A stretch of 25,420 bases of DNA from Sutterella sp. (GTDB taxonomy: Bacteria; Pseudomonadota; Gammaproteobacteria; Burkholderiales; Burkholderiaceae_F): the NCBI GenBank assembly GCA_020025965.1, contig JAHHRG010000026.1, positions 1 to 25,420 of the forward strand, read 5' to 3'. Within the stretch, counting starts at the first letter, position 1; every line of letters begins with the position of its first letter. The notes beneath the pieces were generated by a model that worked only from the letters and a program-made list of their open reading frames with translations, was not told where the DNA came from and did not search any database. Below, one piece after another: positions 7,754-15,821 of this stretch. The position numbers and the translations under genes are program-made.

Positions 7754-8479
7754 ATGAGCCTATCCGATCCTCAAACCTTTTACCGTACGGCGGGGAAGGT
7801 TATTCCCTGGCTGATGGGTGCGGCGTTGATCCTATTCATCGTCGGCTTTTACATCGGCTTCTTTGAAGCGCCCGTTGACGCTCGTCAGGGGAATTCCTAC
7901 CGCATCATCTTTATTCACGTTCCGACCGCCTGGATGTCGTTGTTGCTCTACGTCCTGATGGCCGTAGCCAGTGCTATCGGCCTTCTCTATAAGAGCCGGT
8001 TGTCATTCATGCTTGCTCAGGCCATGGCGCCGACGGGGGCTGCAATGGCCATGGTCGCGCTTTTTTCCGGTGCTTTCTGGGGACGCCCCACTTGGGGGGC
8101 TTATTGGGTCTGGGATGCTCGACTCACGTCCGAACTGATTCTCTTCTTCCTTTATTTGGGCTTTATCGCACTTCATGCTTCGATCGACGACAAGCATCGT
8201 GCTGACCGCGCCGCGTCCGTCATCAGCATTGTCGGTGTGGTGAACGTTCCGATTATTTACTTCTCGGTTCAGTGGTGGAATACCCTTCATCAGGGCGCTT
8301 CGATTACGAGCAGCGGTTCTTCCATTGCACCGATTATGTTGACGGCCATGCTCATCATGGTGGCGGCCGGTATGTTGTACGGTGCCGGAGCTGTGTTGGC
8401 TCGTACGCGCACCATCATTCTCGAACGCGAACGTCGTGAGGATTGGACTCACGAAGCCGCACTGGAGGGGACGCTGTGA
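7754..8479 (+). CDS. ccmC: Haem-handling membrane protein CcmC
   Basis: The 241-residue, six-helix protein belongs to the haem-handling family. It loads haem onto CcmE at the periplasmic face of the inner membrane. The tryptophan-rich WWD motif (WGAYWVWDARLTSE) starts at residue 114. The two axial His ligands are His55 in FIHVPTAW and His179 in WWNTLHQG. The start is ATG with GGAGAT upstream. The TGA stop overlaps the GTG start of ccmD. Confidence 0.94.
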   Translation: MSLSDPQTFYRTAGKVIPWLMGAALILFIVGFYIGFFEAPVDARQGNSYRIIFIHVPTAWMSLLLYVLMAVASAIGLLYKSRLSFMLAQAMAPTGAAMAMVALFSGAFWGRPTWGAYWVWDARLTSELILFFLYLGFIALHASIDDKHRADRAASVISIVGVVNVPIIYFSVQWWNTLHQGASITSSGSSIAPIMLTAMLIMVAAGMLYGAGAVLARTRTIILERERREDWTHEAALEGTL

Positions 8480-8661
8480 ACTGGGAATCCATAACCGACT
8501 TTTTCGTCATGAACGGCCACGGCTATTACGTCTGGTGGGCTTACGGCATTTTGGCCGCAACCGTGATTTACGAAATTTTTTCTCTTCGTGCCCGTCGAGC
8601 CAGGATCTGTCGACGGCTGTACCGTGAGGCCCGTGCGGCCAAATCCACCTTGGAGATGTAA
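8476..8661 (+). CDS. ccmD: Small membrane protein CcmD
   Basis: The GTG at 8476 overlaps the ccmC stop (GTGA) and gives a 61-residue protein. It has the CcmD consensus FFVMNGHGYYVWWAYG, a single membrane helix (about 17-38) and a basic cytoplasmic tail (RARRARICRRLYREAR). CcmD helps release haem-loaded CcmE from the CcmABC complex. An in-frame ATG at 8443 would add 11 residues from inside ccmC that the family does not have, so the GTG start is preferred. Confidence 0.85.
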   Translation: MNWESITDFFVMNGHGYYVWWAYGILAATVIYEIFSLRARRARICRRLYREARAAKSTLEM

Positions 8662-8663
8662 CG

Positions 8664-9143
8664 ATGGACACCAAAACTAAAAAAATCATCCTGATTGGTG
8701 CAGGGATTGCCGTGATCGGTACGGGTGTAACGCTCGCACTGCAGGCCTTTAACGAAAACCTTGTCTTTTTCTTCTCGCCCTCGCAGGTTGCTGCCAAGGA
8801 AGCCCCGGTGGATCGTATGTTCCGTCTGGGCGGTGTGGTGGAACCGGGCAGCGTTCACCGTCTTGAAGACGGCGTAACGGTTTGCTTTGAAATCACCGAT
8901 ACCGCGAAGAACGTGCCCGTGCAGTACCACGGTGTTCTTCCCGACCTTTTCTCGGAAGGTCAGGGTGTAGTGGCGCAGGGCAAACTTGACAAGAACGGTC
9001 TCTTTACCGCCAGTCAGGTGCTCGCCAAGCACGATGAAAACTATATGCCGCCCGAAGCCGCCAAGGCTCTCGAGGATGCACATAATGCCGGTGTGAAGGC
9101 TGCTCAGCAGGCTCGCGCCGAAGGCTACTCCAAGAAGTACTAA
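8664..9143 (+). CDS. ccmE: Periplasmic haem chaperone CcmE
   Basis: The 159-residue protein has a short cytoplasmic start (MDTKTKK), one membrane anchor (about 8-28) and an OB-fold periplasmic domain. The haem-binding motif VLAKHDENYMPPE holds the covalent ligand His123 and the axial Tyr127. An Ala/Glu-rich flexible tail follows. CcmE takes haem from CcmC and passes it to CcmF. It starts 2 nt after the ccmD stop. This is the His-type CcmE, not the archaeal Cys-type. Confidence 0.95.
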   Translation: MDTKTKKIILIGAGIAVIGTGVTLALQAFNENLVFFFSPSQVAAKEAPVDRMFRLGGVVEPGSVHRLEDGVTVCFEITDTAKNVPVQYHGVLPDLFSEGQGVVAQGKLDKNGLFTASQVLAKHDENYMPPEAAKALEDAHNAGVKAAQQARAEGYSKKY

Positions 9144-9158
9144 TCGGAGAATACATCC

Positions 9159-11117
9159 GTGATTCCAGAAATAGGTCACTTTGCCCTGATCCTTGCGCTC
9201 ATTTTGAGCGCCGTCCAAGGGATCGTGCCGCTCGTCGGGGCGGCTACGGGCTCTCGTCCGCTGATGGCCGTTGCGCGTCCGTCGGCGATCGCCACCGCGA
9301 TTTTTGCAACGGTGGCGTTTGTCTCTCTCGGCTACTCCTTCTACATTTCGGACTTTACAGTTCTGAATGTGGTGAGTAATTCCAATACGCTCTTGCCGTG
9401 GTTCTATAAGCTCGCAGCCACCTGGGGTTCTCACGAAGGTTCCATCCTCTTCTGGGCTGTGACGCTCGCTTGGTGGGGGGCTGCCGTTTCGGTATGTGCC
9501 CGTCGACTCCCCGCGGAAATGATTTCCCGTGTGACGGCTGTGCTCGGTTGGGTCGGATTCGGTCTGTGGCTCTTTATGCTGTTGACTTCGAACCCCTACC
9601 TTCGCATTTTCCCGGCTCCGACGGAAGGGGCCGACCTGAATCCCTTGTTGCAGGACCCGGGCATGGTTTTCCATCCGCCGCTCCTTTACTTGGGTTACGT
9701 GGGTTTCGCTGTTCCGTTTGCATTCTCGATTGCCGCTCTGATTTCCGGCCGTCTTGATGCGGCCTGGGCTCGTTGGATGCGCCCCTGGACGACGGCTGCC
9801 TGGATTTTTCTTACACTCGGTATTTCTCTCGGCACCTACTGGTCCTACTATGAATTGGGCTGGGGCGGCTGGTGGTTCTGGGACCCGGTTGAAAACTCCT
9901 CCTTCATGCCGTGGCTGACGGGCACTGCCCTGATGCACTCTTTGGCCGTGACGGAAAAGCGCGGTTGCTTCCGTATCTGGACGGTCTTGCTCGCCATTTT
10001 GACGTTCTCGTTGTCGCTCCTCGGTACCTTCCTGGTACGATCCGGCGTTTTGACCTCCGTTCATGCATTTGCTACCGATCCGGAACGCGGTCTTTTCATT
10101 CTTGCTTTCCTGATCGTCGTGATCGGTTTGTCTTTCCTTCTCTTTGCCTGGCGTGCGCCGACGGTGGGGATGGGCGGCAATTTTGCGATGGTCTCTCGCG
10201 AATCCATGCTTTTGGTTAACAACGTTCTCCTCGTTGTGGCCATGGGGGCGGTGCTTCTCGGGACGCTTTATCCCTTGTTTCTCGACGCTTTGGGGGCAGG
10301 CAAGATTTCTGTCGGTCCTCCCTACTTCGAAGCTGTCTTCGGTCCGCTGATGGTGCCGCTGATTTTCTTGATCGGTCTTGGGCCTCTCACGCGCTGGAAG
10401 GATGAAGATCCGAAGGGATTGTTGAAGCGCTGCACGTGGTGTCTTGTCGCTGCGATTATTGCCGGTTGTGCCGTGCCTATTCTGATGGGCGAATTCGGTC
10501 ACTGGGCCATGATCGGGATGGCCGTTGCCTTCTTCGTGATCTTTGCCGCCATTGAATCAATCCGTCATTCCGTTCGTAACGTGAAGGGCGGCGTCATGAC
10601 GAAGCTCGCTTCTTTACCGCGCGCTTTCTGGGGCATGCACCTCGCTCACGTCGGTGTGGCCGTCTTCATTATCGGTGTTACTTTGGTGAAGGGCTATCAG
10701 GCCGAACGCGACGTTCGCATGTATCCGGGTGAAGTCGTGACCGTTCAGGATTACACCTTTACCTTTGTCGGTACTGAAGATGCCGAAGGTCCGAACTATT
10801 CGGCCGTTCGAGGCGAATTTAAGCTCGCCATTAACGGTAAAGAAGTTGCAACGCTCCATCCTGAAAAGCGTTCCTACTACAGTTCCAATCGCATGCCGAT
10901 GACCGAAGCCGCTATCTATCACGGTTGGGGCGGTGACGCTTATGTCTCGCTCGGTACGCCGATCGGTGAAGGCGGCTGGATTGTCCGTGCTTATTCGAAG
11001 CCTTTTGTTTGCTGGATCTGGTACGGCACGATTCTTATGTCTTTGGGCGGCCTCTGGGCAGCGCTTGATCGACGTTATCGCTTTAACCGCAAGCGTCGCA
11101 ATTCGAAGGAAAAATAA
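9159..11117 (+). CDS. ccmF: Haem lyase subunit CcmF
   Basis: The 652-residue polytopic protein reduces and attaches haem to apocytochrome c. The WWD domain (WGGWWFWDPVENSSFMPW) is at 235-252. Conserved histidines include His172 in MVFHPPLLYLGYVG and His260 in ALMHSL. A large periplasmic domain lies near the C-terminus (about 520-615), before the last helix. The start is GTG with GGAGA 8 nt upstream, and no better ATG is nearby. Length and motifs are standard. The gene is 15 nt after ccmE and 5 nt before ccmG. Confidence 0.95.
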   Translation: MIPEIGHFALILALILSAVQGIVPLVGAATGSRPLMAVARPSAIATAIFATVAFVSLGYSFYISDFTVLNVVSNSNTLLPWFYKLAATWGSHEGSILFWAVTLAWWGAAVSVCARRLPAEMISRVTAVLGWVGFGLWLFMLLTSNPYLRIFPAPTEGADLNPLLQDPGMVFHPPLLYLGYVGFAVPFAFSIAALISGRLDAAWARWMRPWTTAAWIFLTLGISLGTYWSYYELGWGGWWFWDPVENSSFMPWLTGTALMHSLAVTEKRGCFRIWTVLLAILTFSLSLLGTFLVRSGVLTSVHAFATDPERGLFILAFLIVVIGLSFLLFAWRAPTVGMGGNFAMVSRESMLLVNNVLLVVAMGAVLLGTLYPLFLDALGAGKISVGPPYFEAVFGPLMVPLIFLIGLGPLTRWKDEDPKGLLKRCTWCLVAAIIAGCAVPILMGEFGHWAMIGMAVAFFVIFAAIESIRHSVRNVKGGVMTKLASLPRAFWGMHLAHVGVAVFIIGVTLVKGYQAERDVRMYPGEVVTVQDYTFTFVGTEDAEGPNYSAVRGEFKLAINGKEVATLHPEKRSYYSSNRMPMTEAAIYHGWGGDAYVSLGTPIGEGGWIVRAYSKPFVCWIWYGTILMSLGGLWAALDRRYRFNRKRRNSKEK

Positions 11118-11122
11118 AAGAA

Positions 11123-11656
11123 ATGAAACTCAAATTTCTGATTCCGCTCGTGATCTTTTTCGGGATGGCCGCTTTCCTCTATAAGGGCTTATCCTTGAAT
11201 CCCCGTGACGTACCGTCCGTTCTGATTGATCGCCCGATGCCCGAATGGCGCCTCGGAACAATGGTCGATCAGTCTCGTACGATTTCGACGGAAGACTTGA
11301 AGGGTCGAGTGTGGATGTTGAACGTCTGGGCTACCTGGTGCGTTCCCTGTAAGCAGGAACATCCTGTCTTTGTCGAATTGAAGCGTCGCGGTCTCGAAAC
11401 GCCGTTGATTGGCTTCCTTTATAAGGACAAACCGGAACTTGCGTACCAGTACCTTCGTCGCGAAGGCAATCCCTACGATGAAATCGTCTTTGAAGAAAAG
11501 AACAAGGTGGGGATTGACCTCGGCGTGACCGGTGTGCCCGAAACTTTCATCGTGGACAAAAAGGGTGTCATTCGCGCGAAGTTCAGTCAGCCGATTGATC
11601 CGATGTTCTGGGAAAATACGGTTCATCCGCTGATTAAGAAGCTGGAGGCTGAATAA
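11123..11656 (+). CDS. ccmG: Periplasmic thiol:disulphide oxidoreductase CcmG/DsbE
   Basis: The 177-residue protein is anchored by one N-terminal helix (about 4-20) with a thioredoxin fold facing the periplasm. The active site WATWCVPCKQEHP has Cys73 and Cys76. The cis-proline is in GVPETF (Pro139), and the GVTGVPET pattern is that of DsbE. It keeps the CxxCH haem sites of apocytochromes reduced. Its TAA stop overlaps the ATG of ccmH (TAATG). Confidence 0.94.
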   Translation: MKLKFLIPLVIFFGMAAFLYKGLSLNPRDVPSVLIDRPMPEWRLGTMVDQSRTISTEDLKGRVWMLNVWATWCVPCKQEHPVFVELKRRGLETPLIGFLYKDKPELAYQYLRREGNPYDEIVFEEKNKVGIDLGVTGVPETFIVDKKGVIRAKFSQPIDPMFWENTVHPLIKKLEAE

Positions 11657-12144
11657 TGTCGTTCGTTAAAGTCTTTTTAATGAGTGCCGTTGCGGCTCTC
11701 TCGCTGATGGGGACGGCTCAGGCCGCTCATGAAGCGTCTTCCACGGCCTTTGACCCGATGGCGCACGAACGCGTCGTGGAAGTTTCCGAACAGCTTCGTT
11801 GTCTTGTCTGTCAGAATCAGTCGATTGCGGATTCCAATGCCGAACTCGCTGTTGACCTTCGCAATCAGGTGGTTGAACAGGTTCGTGCCGGCAAAACCAA
11901 TAAGGAAATCATCGACTACATGGTGGATCGTTACGGAGACTTTGTTCTCTACAATCCGCCCTTCAAGATGAGCACCTTGGTTCTTTGGCTCGGTCCCGTC
12001 GCTTTGCTACTCATCGGTCTGATTGCTTTTTACGTGAATCTGCGCCGTCGCCGCTCGGTAGCCGAACGTACAACGGTGAATCTCACCGCCGACGAACAGA
12101 GTCGTGCCGACGATCTTCTCTCGGGTAAGGAAACGAAGCTATGA
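11656..12144 (+). CDS. ccmH: Cytochrome c maturation thioreductase CcmH (CcmL)
   Basis: The 162-residue protein has a cleavable signal peptide (cut predicted after AQA, residue 23). The periplasmic three-helix domain carries LRCLVCQNQSIADSNAELA with Cys49 and Cys52. One membrane helix (about 107-128) and a charged cytoplasmic tail follow. It works with CcmG and CcmI on apocytochrome thiols. This is the short CcmH; the TPR part found fused to it in E. coli is here the separate gene ccmI. It is coupled to ccmI by ATGA. Confidence 0.93.
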   Translation: MSFVKVFLMSAVAALSLMGTAQAAHEASSTAFDPMAHERVVEVSEQLRCLVCQNQSIADSNAELAVDLRNQVVEQVRAGKTNKEIIDYMVDRYGDFVLYNPPFKMSTLVLWLGPVALLLIGLIAFYVNLRRRRSVAERTTVNLTADEQSRADDLLSGKETKL

Positions 12145-13430
12145 CGACTTTTATCGTAATTGCCGCCCTAATGTGCTTCGTGGCCGTTGCATTTGTCGCT
12201 CTGCCACTTTGGTTCGGTGACAAGACGGGCGAGAACGCTCAGCTCGACCGTCGCGAAACCTTGTTGGGCATTCTTCGTCAGCAGGCGAAGGATCTTGAAA
12301 AGGAATTGACCGACGGGACGATTACGGCCGACGAATATGAAGAAGCTCGATCCGAACTCCAGCAGCGCGTTTTGGAAGAAACGAAAACCTTGGCGGGTGA
12401 CGAATCTGTCAAAAGCGGCTGGAAGGGCAAGGCTTTGGCCGGTGCACTGATTGTTGCCATTCCTGCGATTGCCGGATTCTCCTATATGGGTTTCGGCGAG
12501 CCGAAGTCGATGGACATCGCTTATCTTGCTCAGCTCGAAGCCGATCAGCAGAGGACTGCGAGCGGTCATACCCGTGCTGAAATGCGTCAGGGTATTGAAG
12601 AACTCAAGGAACGCCTCAAGGCCAATCCTCAGGATGCAGACGGCTGGTTTATGTTGAGCCGCTCTTATGGCGAACTCGAACGCTACGACGAAGCCGCTAA
12701 AGCTTTGCGCGAACTTGACAAGCTGGTGCCTAACAATCCGCACATCAAGGCTGACTTGGCCGATATGATTGCGGCTGCGAACGGCAAACATCTTAATCAG
12801 GAAGCGAAGGAACTCTTGGAAGAGGCTCTTCGAATTGATGCGCATCAGTGGAAGGCCTTGGCATTGCTTGCAATCTACGCTTGGGATACGGAAGACTATG
12901 CGTCGGCCGCTCACTATTGGGAACGTCTAATTGAAGTCATGCCGGCCGATTTCGGTAATCCCGATACGCTTCGTGCCAATATTGAAGAAGCCAAGCGCCG
13001 TGCTGCAATTCAGGCGGGCAAGATGCCTGCTCCTGAAGTTTCGATGGGGAGCGAAGGCATCCCGACCGTGAAGGCTGTCCCCGTTAGCTTTGTGGCTGGC
13101 CGAGTGACGCTTGATCCGAAGCTCACTTCCAAGGTTCAGCCTGACGATGTGGTCTTCATCTACGCTCGTCCCTTGGGTGCTCAGCGTATGCCGGTGGCTT
13201 ATGCGCGCATGAAGGCCGGCGACCTGCCGATTGAATTCCGTCTGACGGATGAAATGCAGTTGGCGACCGGGATTGCCAAGCTGAGTGACATTGGCGAAGT
13301 GATTGTGGGAGCCCGTATCAGCCACTCCGGCAACTTCATGCCGCAGGCGGGTGATCTTGAAGGGGAGACAGCCGAACCCGTGAAGATCAATTCCGACAAT
13401 ATTGCGGTCACGATCTCTCATATTCGTTAA
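12141..13430 (+). CDS. ccmI: Apocytochrome c chaperone CcmI (CycH)
   Basis: The 429-residue protein has the CcmI arrangement: a first membrane helix (about 2-24), a cytoplasmic coiled-coil loop (RRETLLGILRQQAKDLEKEL, about 37-90), a second helix (about 96-115), then a periplasmic TPR domain (about 145-290, with WFMLSRSYGELERYDEAAKA) and a C-terminal beta-rich domain (from about 315). The TPR domain binds the C-terminal helix of apocytochromes and presents them to CcmF/H. It is the last gene of the operon and ends 6 nt before a hairpin series. Confidence 0.9.
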   Translation: MTTFIVIAALMCFVAVAFVALPLWFGDKTGENAQLDRRETLLGILRQQAKDLEKELTDGTITADEYEEARSELQQRVLEETKTLAGDESVKSGWKGKALAGALIVAIPAIAGFSYMGFGEPKSMDIAYLAQLEADQQRTASGHTRAEMRQGIEELKERLKANPQDADGWFMLSRSYGELERYDEAAKALRELDKLVPNNPHIKADLADMIAAANGKHLNQEAKELLEEALRIDAHQWKALALLAIYAWDTEDYASAAHYWERLIEVMPADFGNPDTLRANIEEAKRRAAIQAGKMPAPEVSMGSEGIPTVKAVPVSFVAGRVTLDPKLTSKVQPDDVVFIYARPLGAQRMPVAYARMKAGDLPIEFRLTDEMQLATGIAKLSDIGEVIVGARISHSGNFMPQAGDLEGETAEPVKINSDNIAVTISHIR

Positions 13431-13435
13431 CTAGG

Positions 13436-13580
13436 GTTTACCCCGTTGTAATCTCGCAAGAGACGAAAACGGGTGTAAACTCCAATCTGTCGATGGCTTC
13501 GGATTCGCTGTCGACATTCGGACGGTCTAACTCCGAACCTCCGTTTGCCGGGTTCTTTGATAGGAATCCGGCATTTTTTT
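13436..13580 (+). ncRNA. Candidate structured RNA (3' UTR of ccmI or small RNA)
   Basis: Four stems follow one another: GTTTACCCCGTT with AACGGGTGTAAAC (13436-13480, one bulge), GTCGA with TCGAC (13489-13515), TTCGGA with TCCGAA (13517-13537), and the terminator stem (13547-13572) with its T run. There is no reading frame of note. It matches no RNA family that I recognise, including 6S and tmRNA. It may be only the untranslated tail of the ccm operon, or a small RNA processed from it. Confidence 0.35.
13547..13580 (+). terminator. Rho-independent terminator after the ccm operon
   Basis: The stem GCCGGGTTC/GAATCCGGC (9 bp with one G-U) has an 8-nt loop and is followed by ATTTTTTT. Confidence 0.88.
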
Positions 13581-13675
13581 GGGTCTAAGGACCGATTAAG
13601 TGATCGGGCATAATATTTCCCAGACAGAATGAGTAGGGATACCTGTCTCCCGACCGATTTCAAAGGAAACACAAT

Positions 13676-13876
13676 ATGTATACGTTTTTCTCCGTGGTTT
13701 TTGGCATTGCGTGGGCAGCCGCTTCTTTTGTCCTTCTCTTTAAGGTTTGGGATGCCATCGGTCCAATGATTCTCGGTCTTTCAAAGAGCCACATCGTTCA
13801 GGTGATCGCCATGATCGCGACCTGGAGCATCATTTTCGGTATTCCCGCCTGGCTATGGACGGCCATTTTCAGCTAA
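13676..13876 (+). CDS. Small two-helix membrane protein of unknown function
   Basis: The 66-residue protein starts at an ATG preceded by AAAGGA. It has two hydrophobic helices, about 4-24 (FSVVFGIAWAAASFVLLFK) and 40-63 (HIVQVIAMIATWSIIFGI), joined by a short loop. It has no cysteine or recognisable motif. It lies 15 nt before the next gene and shares its orientation, so the two are likely co-transcribed. The upstream region holds TAATAT and a small CCGAT/ATCGG dyad, but no good -35. Confidence 0.6.
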   Translation: MYTFFSVVFGIAWAAASFVLLFKVWDAIGPMILGLSKSHIVQVIAMIATWSIIFGIPAWLWTAIFS

Positions 13877-13891
13877 GAAGAGACTCTTACC

Positions 13892-14458
13892 ATGGCACGT
13901 TTTACTGTCATTCTTCCCGAGGGCTCGGTTCTTCTTAAAAACACCGAAACGGGCGAAACCCTGACGCTCTCTGCCGATGCCGGTCCTCTGACTTTAGGGG
14001 AGCTTGACATGACGATGACGCTCGCTCCGGCACCCTTTAAGGATAAAGAGGTAGCAGTAGAGCAGAATGCCCTCCGAGTCACGCCAGCGCCTGATACAAC
14101 GGAAGATTGGGTGCGTTCGTTACCCCCGGGATTCGGTCCCAACGCAGAAGAACCCTTCCTGTCACCGCAAGAAGGTGATGAAGCGACTGCCATCAATCCC
14201 GATCGTCCTTTCATTCGTGTGCTTGACGCTCCGATGGACGCTTTGGTGCTTGAGGATTTCGAGAGAACAATCGAAACGATGGCTATGCAGCGCAATAACA
14301 TGGAAGGGGAGATTGAGTTTCTCGAGGAAATCGAAGCCGATCCCGATGATATTGAGGAGCTTCGCAAAGCTCTCGAGAGACTCGACGCAGACATCAGTGC
14401 TGTGGTGAAACGCAAGATCGAGTTCGAAGAACTGCCGAAAAAGATGGGTTTGGTTTAG
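13892..14458 (+). CDS. Acidic protein with C-terminal coiled coil, unknown function
   Basis: The 188-residue protein has no signal peptide. The N-terminal third (MARFTVILPEGSVLLKNTET) looks like a beta-rich domain. The middle is Pro-rich (SLPPGFGPNAEEPF). Residues about 120-182 form a strongly acidic heptad-like helix (MEGEIEFLEEIEADPDDIEE, then LRKALERLDADISAVVKR). Codon use matches the housekeeping genes. With the small membrane protein just upstream it may form a membrane-associated pair. I do not recognise a family. Confidence 0.65.
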   Translation: MARFTVILPEGSVLLKNTETGETLTLSADAGPLTLGELDMTMTLAPAPFKDKEVAVEQNALRVTPAPDTTEDWVRSLPPGFGPNAEEPFLSPQEGDEATAINPDRPFIRVLDAPMDALVLEDFERTIETMAMQRNNMEGEIEFLEEIEADPDDIEELRKALERLDADISAVVKRKIEFEELPKKMGLV

Positions 14459-14465
14459 GTGAGAC

Positions 14466-14502
14466 AAAGGCTGAGAACAAATCTCAGCCTTTCTTTTTAT
14501 TT
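14466..14502 (+). terminator. Rho-independent terminator of the two-gene unit
   Basis: Perfect 10-bp arms AAAGGCTGAG and CTCAGCCTTT with a 7-nt loop are followed by CTTTTTATTT. It starts 7 nt past the stop. Confidence 0.88.
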
Positions 14503-14568
14503 CTAGGGGACGATCAAAGAAAACGGCCGAATATTGCTACTCGACCGTCCGCTTCCTTATCGAAGGAT

Positions 14569-15045
14569 TTAACAGCAACAGGGCTTATCGTCCTGATGCG
14601 GAACAATGCCCAACGGCGGTTCGACATCGGAGAGCTGCGTGACTTTGATCCCGGCACGCTTTAAGAATTCCAGACCTTCGGAACTACGGTAAAGCGTGTG
14701 GTAATAGACCTCGGTGATACCACATTTTTGGATCAATAGTGCACAGTGAATGCAGGGACTGTGCGTAATGAAGATTGCAGCGCCTTTACTGGAATAACCG
14801 TTTTCAGCGAGTTTGGCGATTGCGTTTAATTCGGCGTGCTGGACTTCAGGACGGGTGACGAGTTTGCCGTCGACTTCCATTTCACAGCAATTGTCGTAGC
14901 CTGTAGGCATGCCGTTCCAACCGAAGGAAATGATGGAATGGTTCTTAACGATCACACACCCGACCTTCAGACGCTTGGCATAACTGCGTTGCGACGTGAG
15001 TAGGGCAATCTGCATATACATATTGTTGTCTTTGCGAATATCCAT
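14569..15045 (-). CDS. Deoxycytidylate (dCMP) deaminase family protein
   Basis: The 158-residue zinc enzyme is of the cytidine/dCMP deaminase superfamily. It carries HAELNAIAKL (zinc ligand His70, proton shuttle Glu72) and SPCIHC (Cys98, Cys101). The N-terminal part (KRLKVGCVIVKNHSIISFGWNGMPTG) matches dCMP deaminase/ComEB proteins, which convert dCMP to dUMP for thymidylate synthesis. DNCCE lies where dCMP deaminases bind a second, structural zinc. The protein ends in three cysteines (KPCCC), which is unusual. The start at 15045 has GGAG upstream; a second Met lies at residue 9. Activity on dCMP rather than another cytidine compound is inferred from the family. Confidence 0.85.
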   Translation of the reverse strand: MDIRKDNNMYMQIALLTSQRSYAKRLKVGCVIVKNHSIISFGWNGMPTGYDNCCEMEVDGKLVTRPEVQHAELNAIAKLAENGYSSKGAAIFITHSPCIHCALLIQKCGITEVYYHTLYRSSEGLEFLKRAGIKVTQLSDVEPPLGIVPHQDDKPCCC

Positions 15046-15081
15046 GATTCTCAGACTCCAATGATTTCTGTGAAAAGGTAC

Positions 15082-15111
15082 AAAAAAACCCGAAGAGTGA
15101 ACTTCGGGTTT
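15082..15111 (-). terminator. Rho-independent terminator of efp
   Basis: Perfect 10-bp arms AAACCCGAAG and CTTCGGGTTT with a 6-nt loop. On the minus strand a TTTTTTT run follows. It lies 26 nt past the efp stop. Confidence 0.9.
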
Positions 15112-15137
15112 GAAATCCGTTACCGGACCGAGGTGAA

Positions 15138-15695
15138 TTACTTCACACGGTTGCGGTATTCGCCCGTACGGGTGTCGATTTCGATCTTGTTGCCGACTTC
15201 AACGAAGGCCGGAACAGCAAGTTCGTAACCGGTGGCGATCTTGGCGGGCTTCATGACCTTACCGGAGGTGTCGCCCTTGACGGCGGGTTCCGTGTAGGTG
15301 ATTTCGCGAACGATGATCGTCGGGAGTTCGACGGAGATGGCGCGGCCTTCGTAGAAGACGCATTCGGCGGGCATGCCGTCTTCGAGGTACTTGAGAGCTT
15401 CCGTCATGACGTCAGCTTCGACTTCGTACTGGTTGTATTCTTCGTCCATCCAGACATAGAGCGGATCGGCGAAGTAGGAGTACGTGACTTCCTTGCGTTC
15501 AAGGATGAGGTCTTCGAACTTGTCGTCGGCACGGAAGACGGTTTCCGTCATCGTGTTCGTGAGAAGATTCTTCATCTTCATCTTGACGGTGGAGGCACCA
15601 CGGCCACCCTTGGAGTATTCGGACTTGACGACGACCATCGGGTCCTTGCCAACCATGAAGACGTTACCGAGGCGAAGTTCCTGAGCGGTTTTCAT
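15138..15695 (-). CDS. efp: Translation elongation factor P (Arg32, EarP class)
   Basis: The 185-residue protein has the three EF-P domains and starts MKTAQELRLGNVFMVGKDP. It binds ribosomes stalled at polyproline and promotes peptide bond formation. The tip of domain I reads YSKGGRGASTVKMK with Arg at residue 32. This is the site rhamnosylated by EarP in Neisseria, Pseudomonas and many betaproteobacteria, unlike the Lys34 of E. coli. KNLLTNTMTETVFRADDKFE is also typical of this class. EarP itself is not in the window. The gene lies behind galU but has its own promoter. Confidence 0.95.
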   Translation of the reverse strand: MKTAQELRLGNVFMVGKDPMVVVKSEYSKGGRGASTVKMKMKNLLTNTMTETVFRADDKFEDLILERKEVTYSYFADPLYVWMDEEYNQYEVEADVMTEALKYLEDGMPAECVFYEGRAISVELPTIIVREITYTEPAVKGDTSGKVMKPAKIATGYELAVPAFVEVGNKIEIDTRTGEYRNRVK

Positions 15696-15730
15696 TGATT
15701 AAATTCCCTGTGATTAGTGGAGAATTGTCC

Positions 15731-15753
15731 GCGCCCAGAACCTACGAGGGCGC
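15731..15753 (-). promoter_or_regulatory. Hairpin in the efp leader
   Basis: GCGCCC and GGGCGC are perfect 6-bp arms with an 11-nt loop, inside the roughly 75-nt leader between the efp promoter and its ATG. No T run follows on either strand, so it is not a standard terminator. Confidence 0.35.
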
Positions 15754-15778
15754 AAGAAGCAAAAAAATTTAGTTGATT

Positions 15779-15807
15779 ATTGTACTAACTTTTCCGGAGG
15801 GTTTCAA
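15779..15807 (-). promoter_or_regulatory. Sigma-70 promoter of efp
   Basis: On the minus strand, TTGAAA (15802-15807) and TACAAT (15779-15784) are separated by exactly 17 bp. They begin 15 nt past the galU stop and direct transcription to efp, so efp need not depend on galU. Confidence 0.65.
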
Positions 15808-15821
15808 ATACATCTAGTCTG

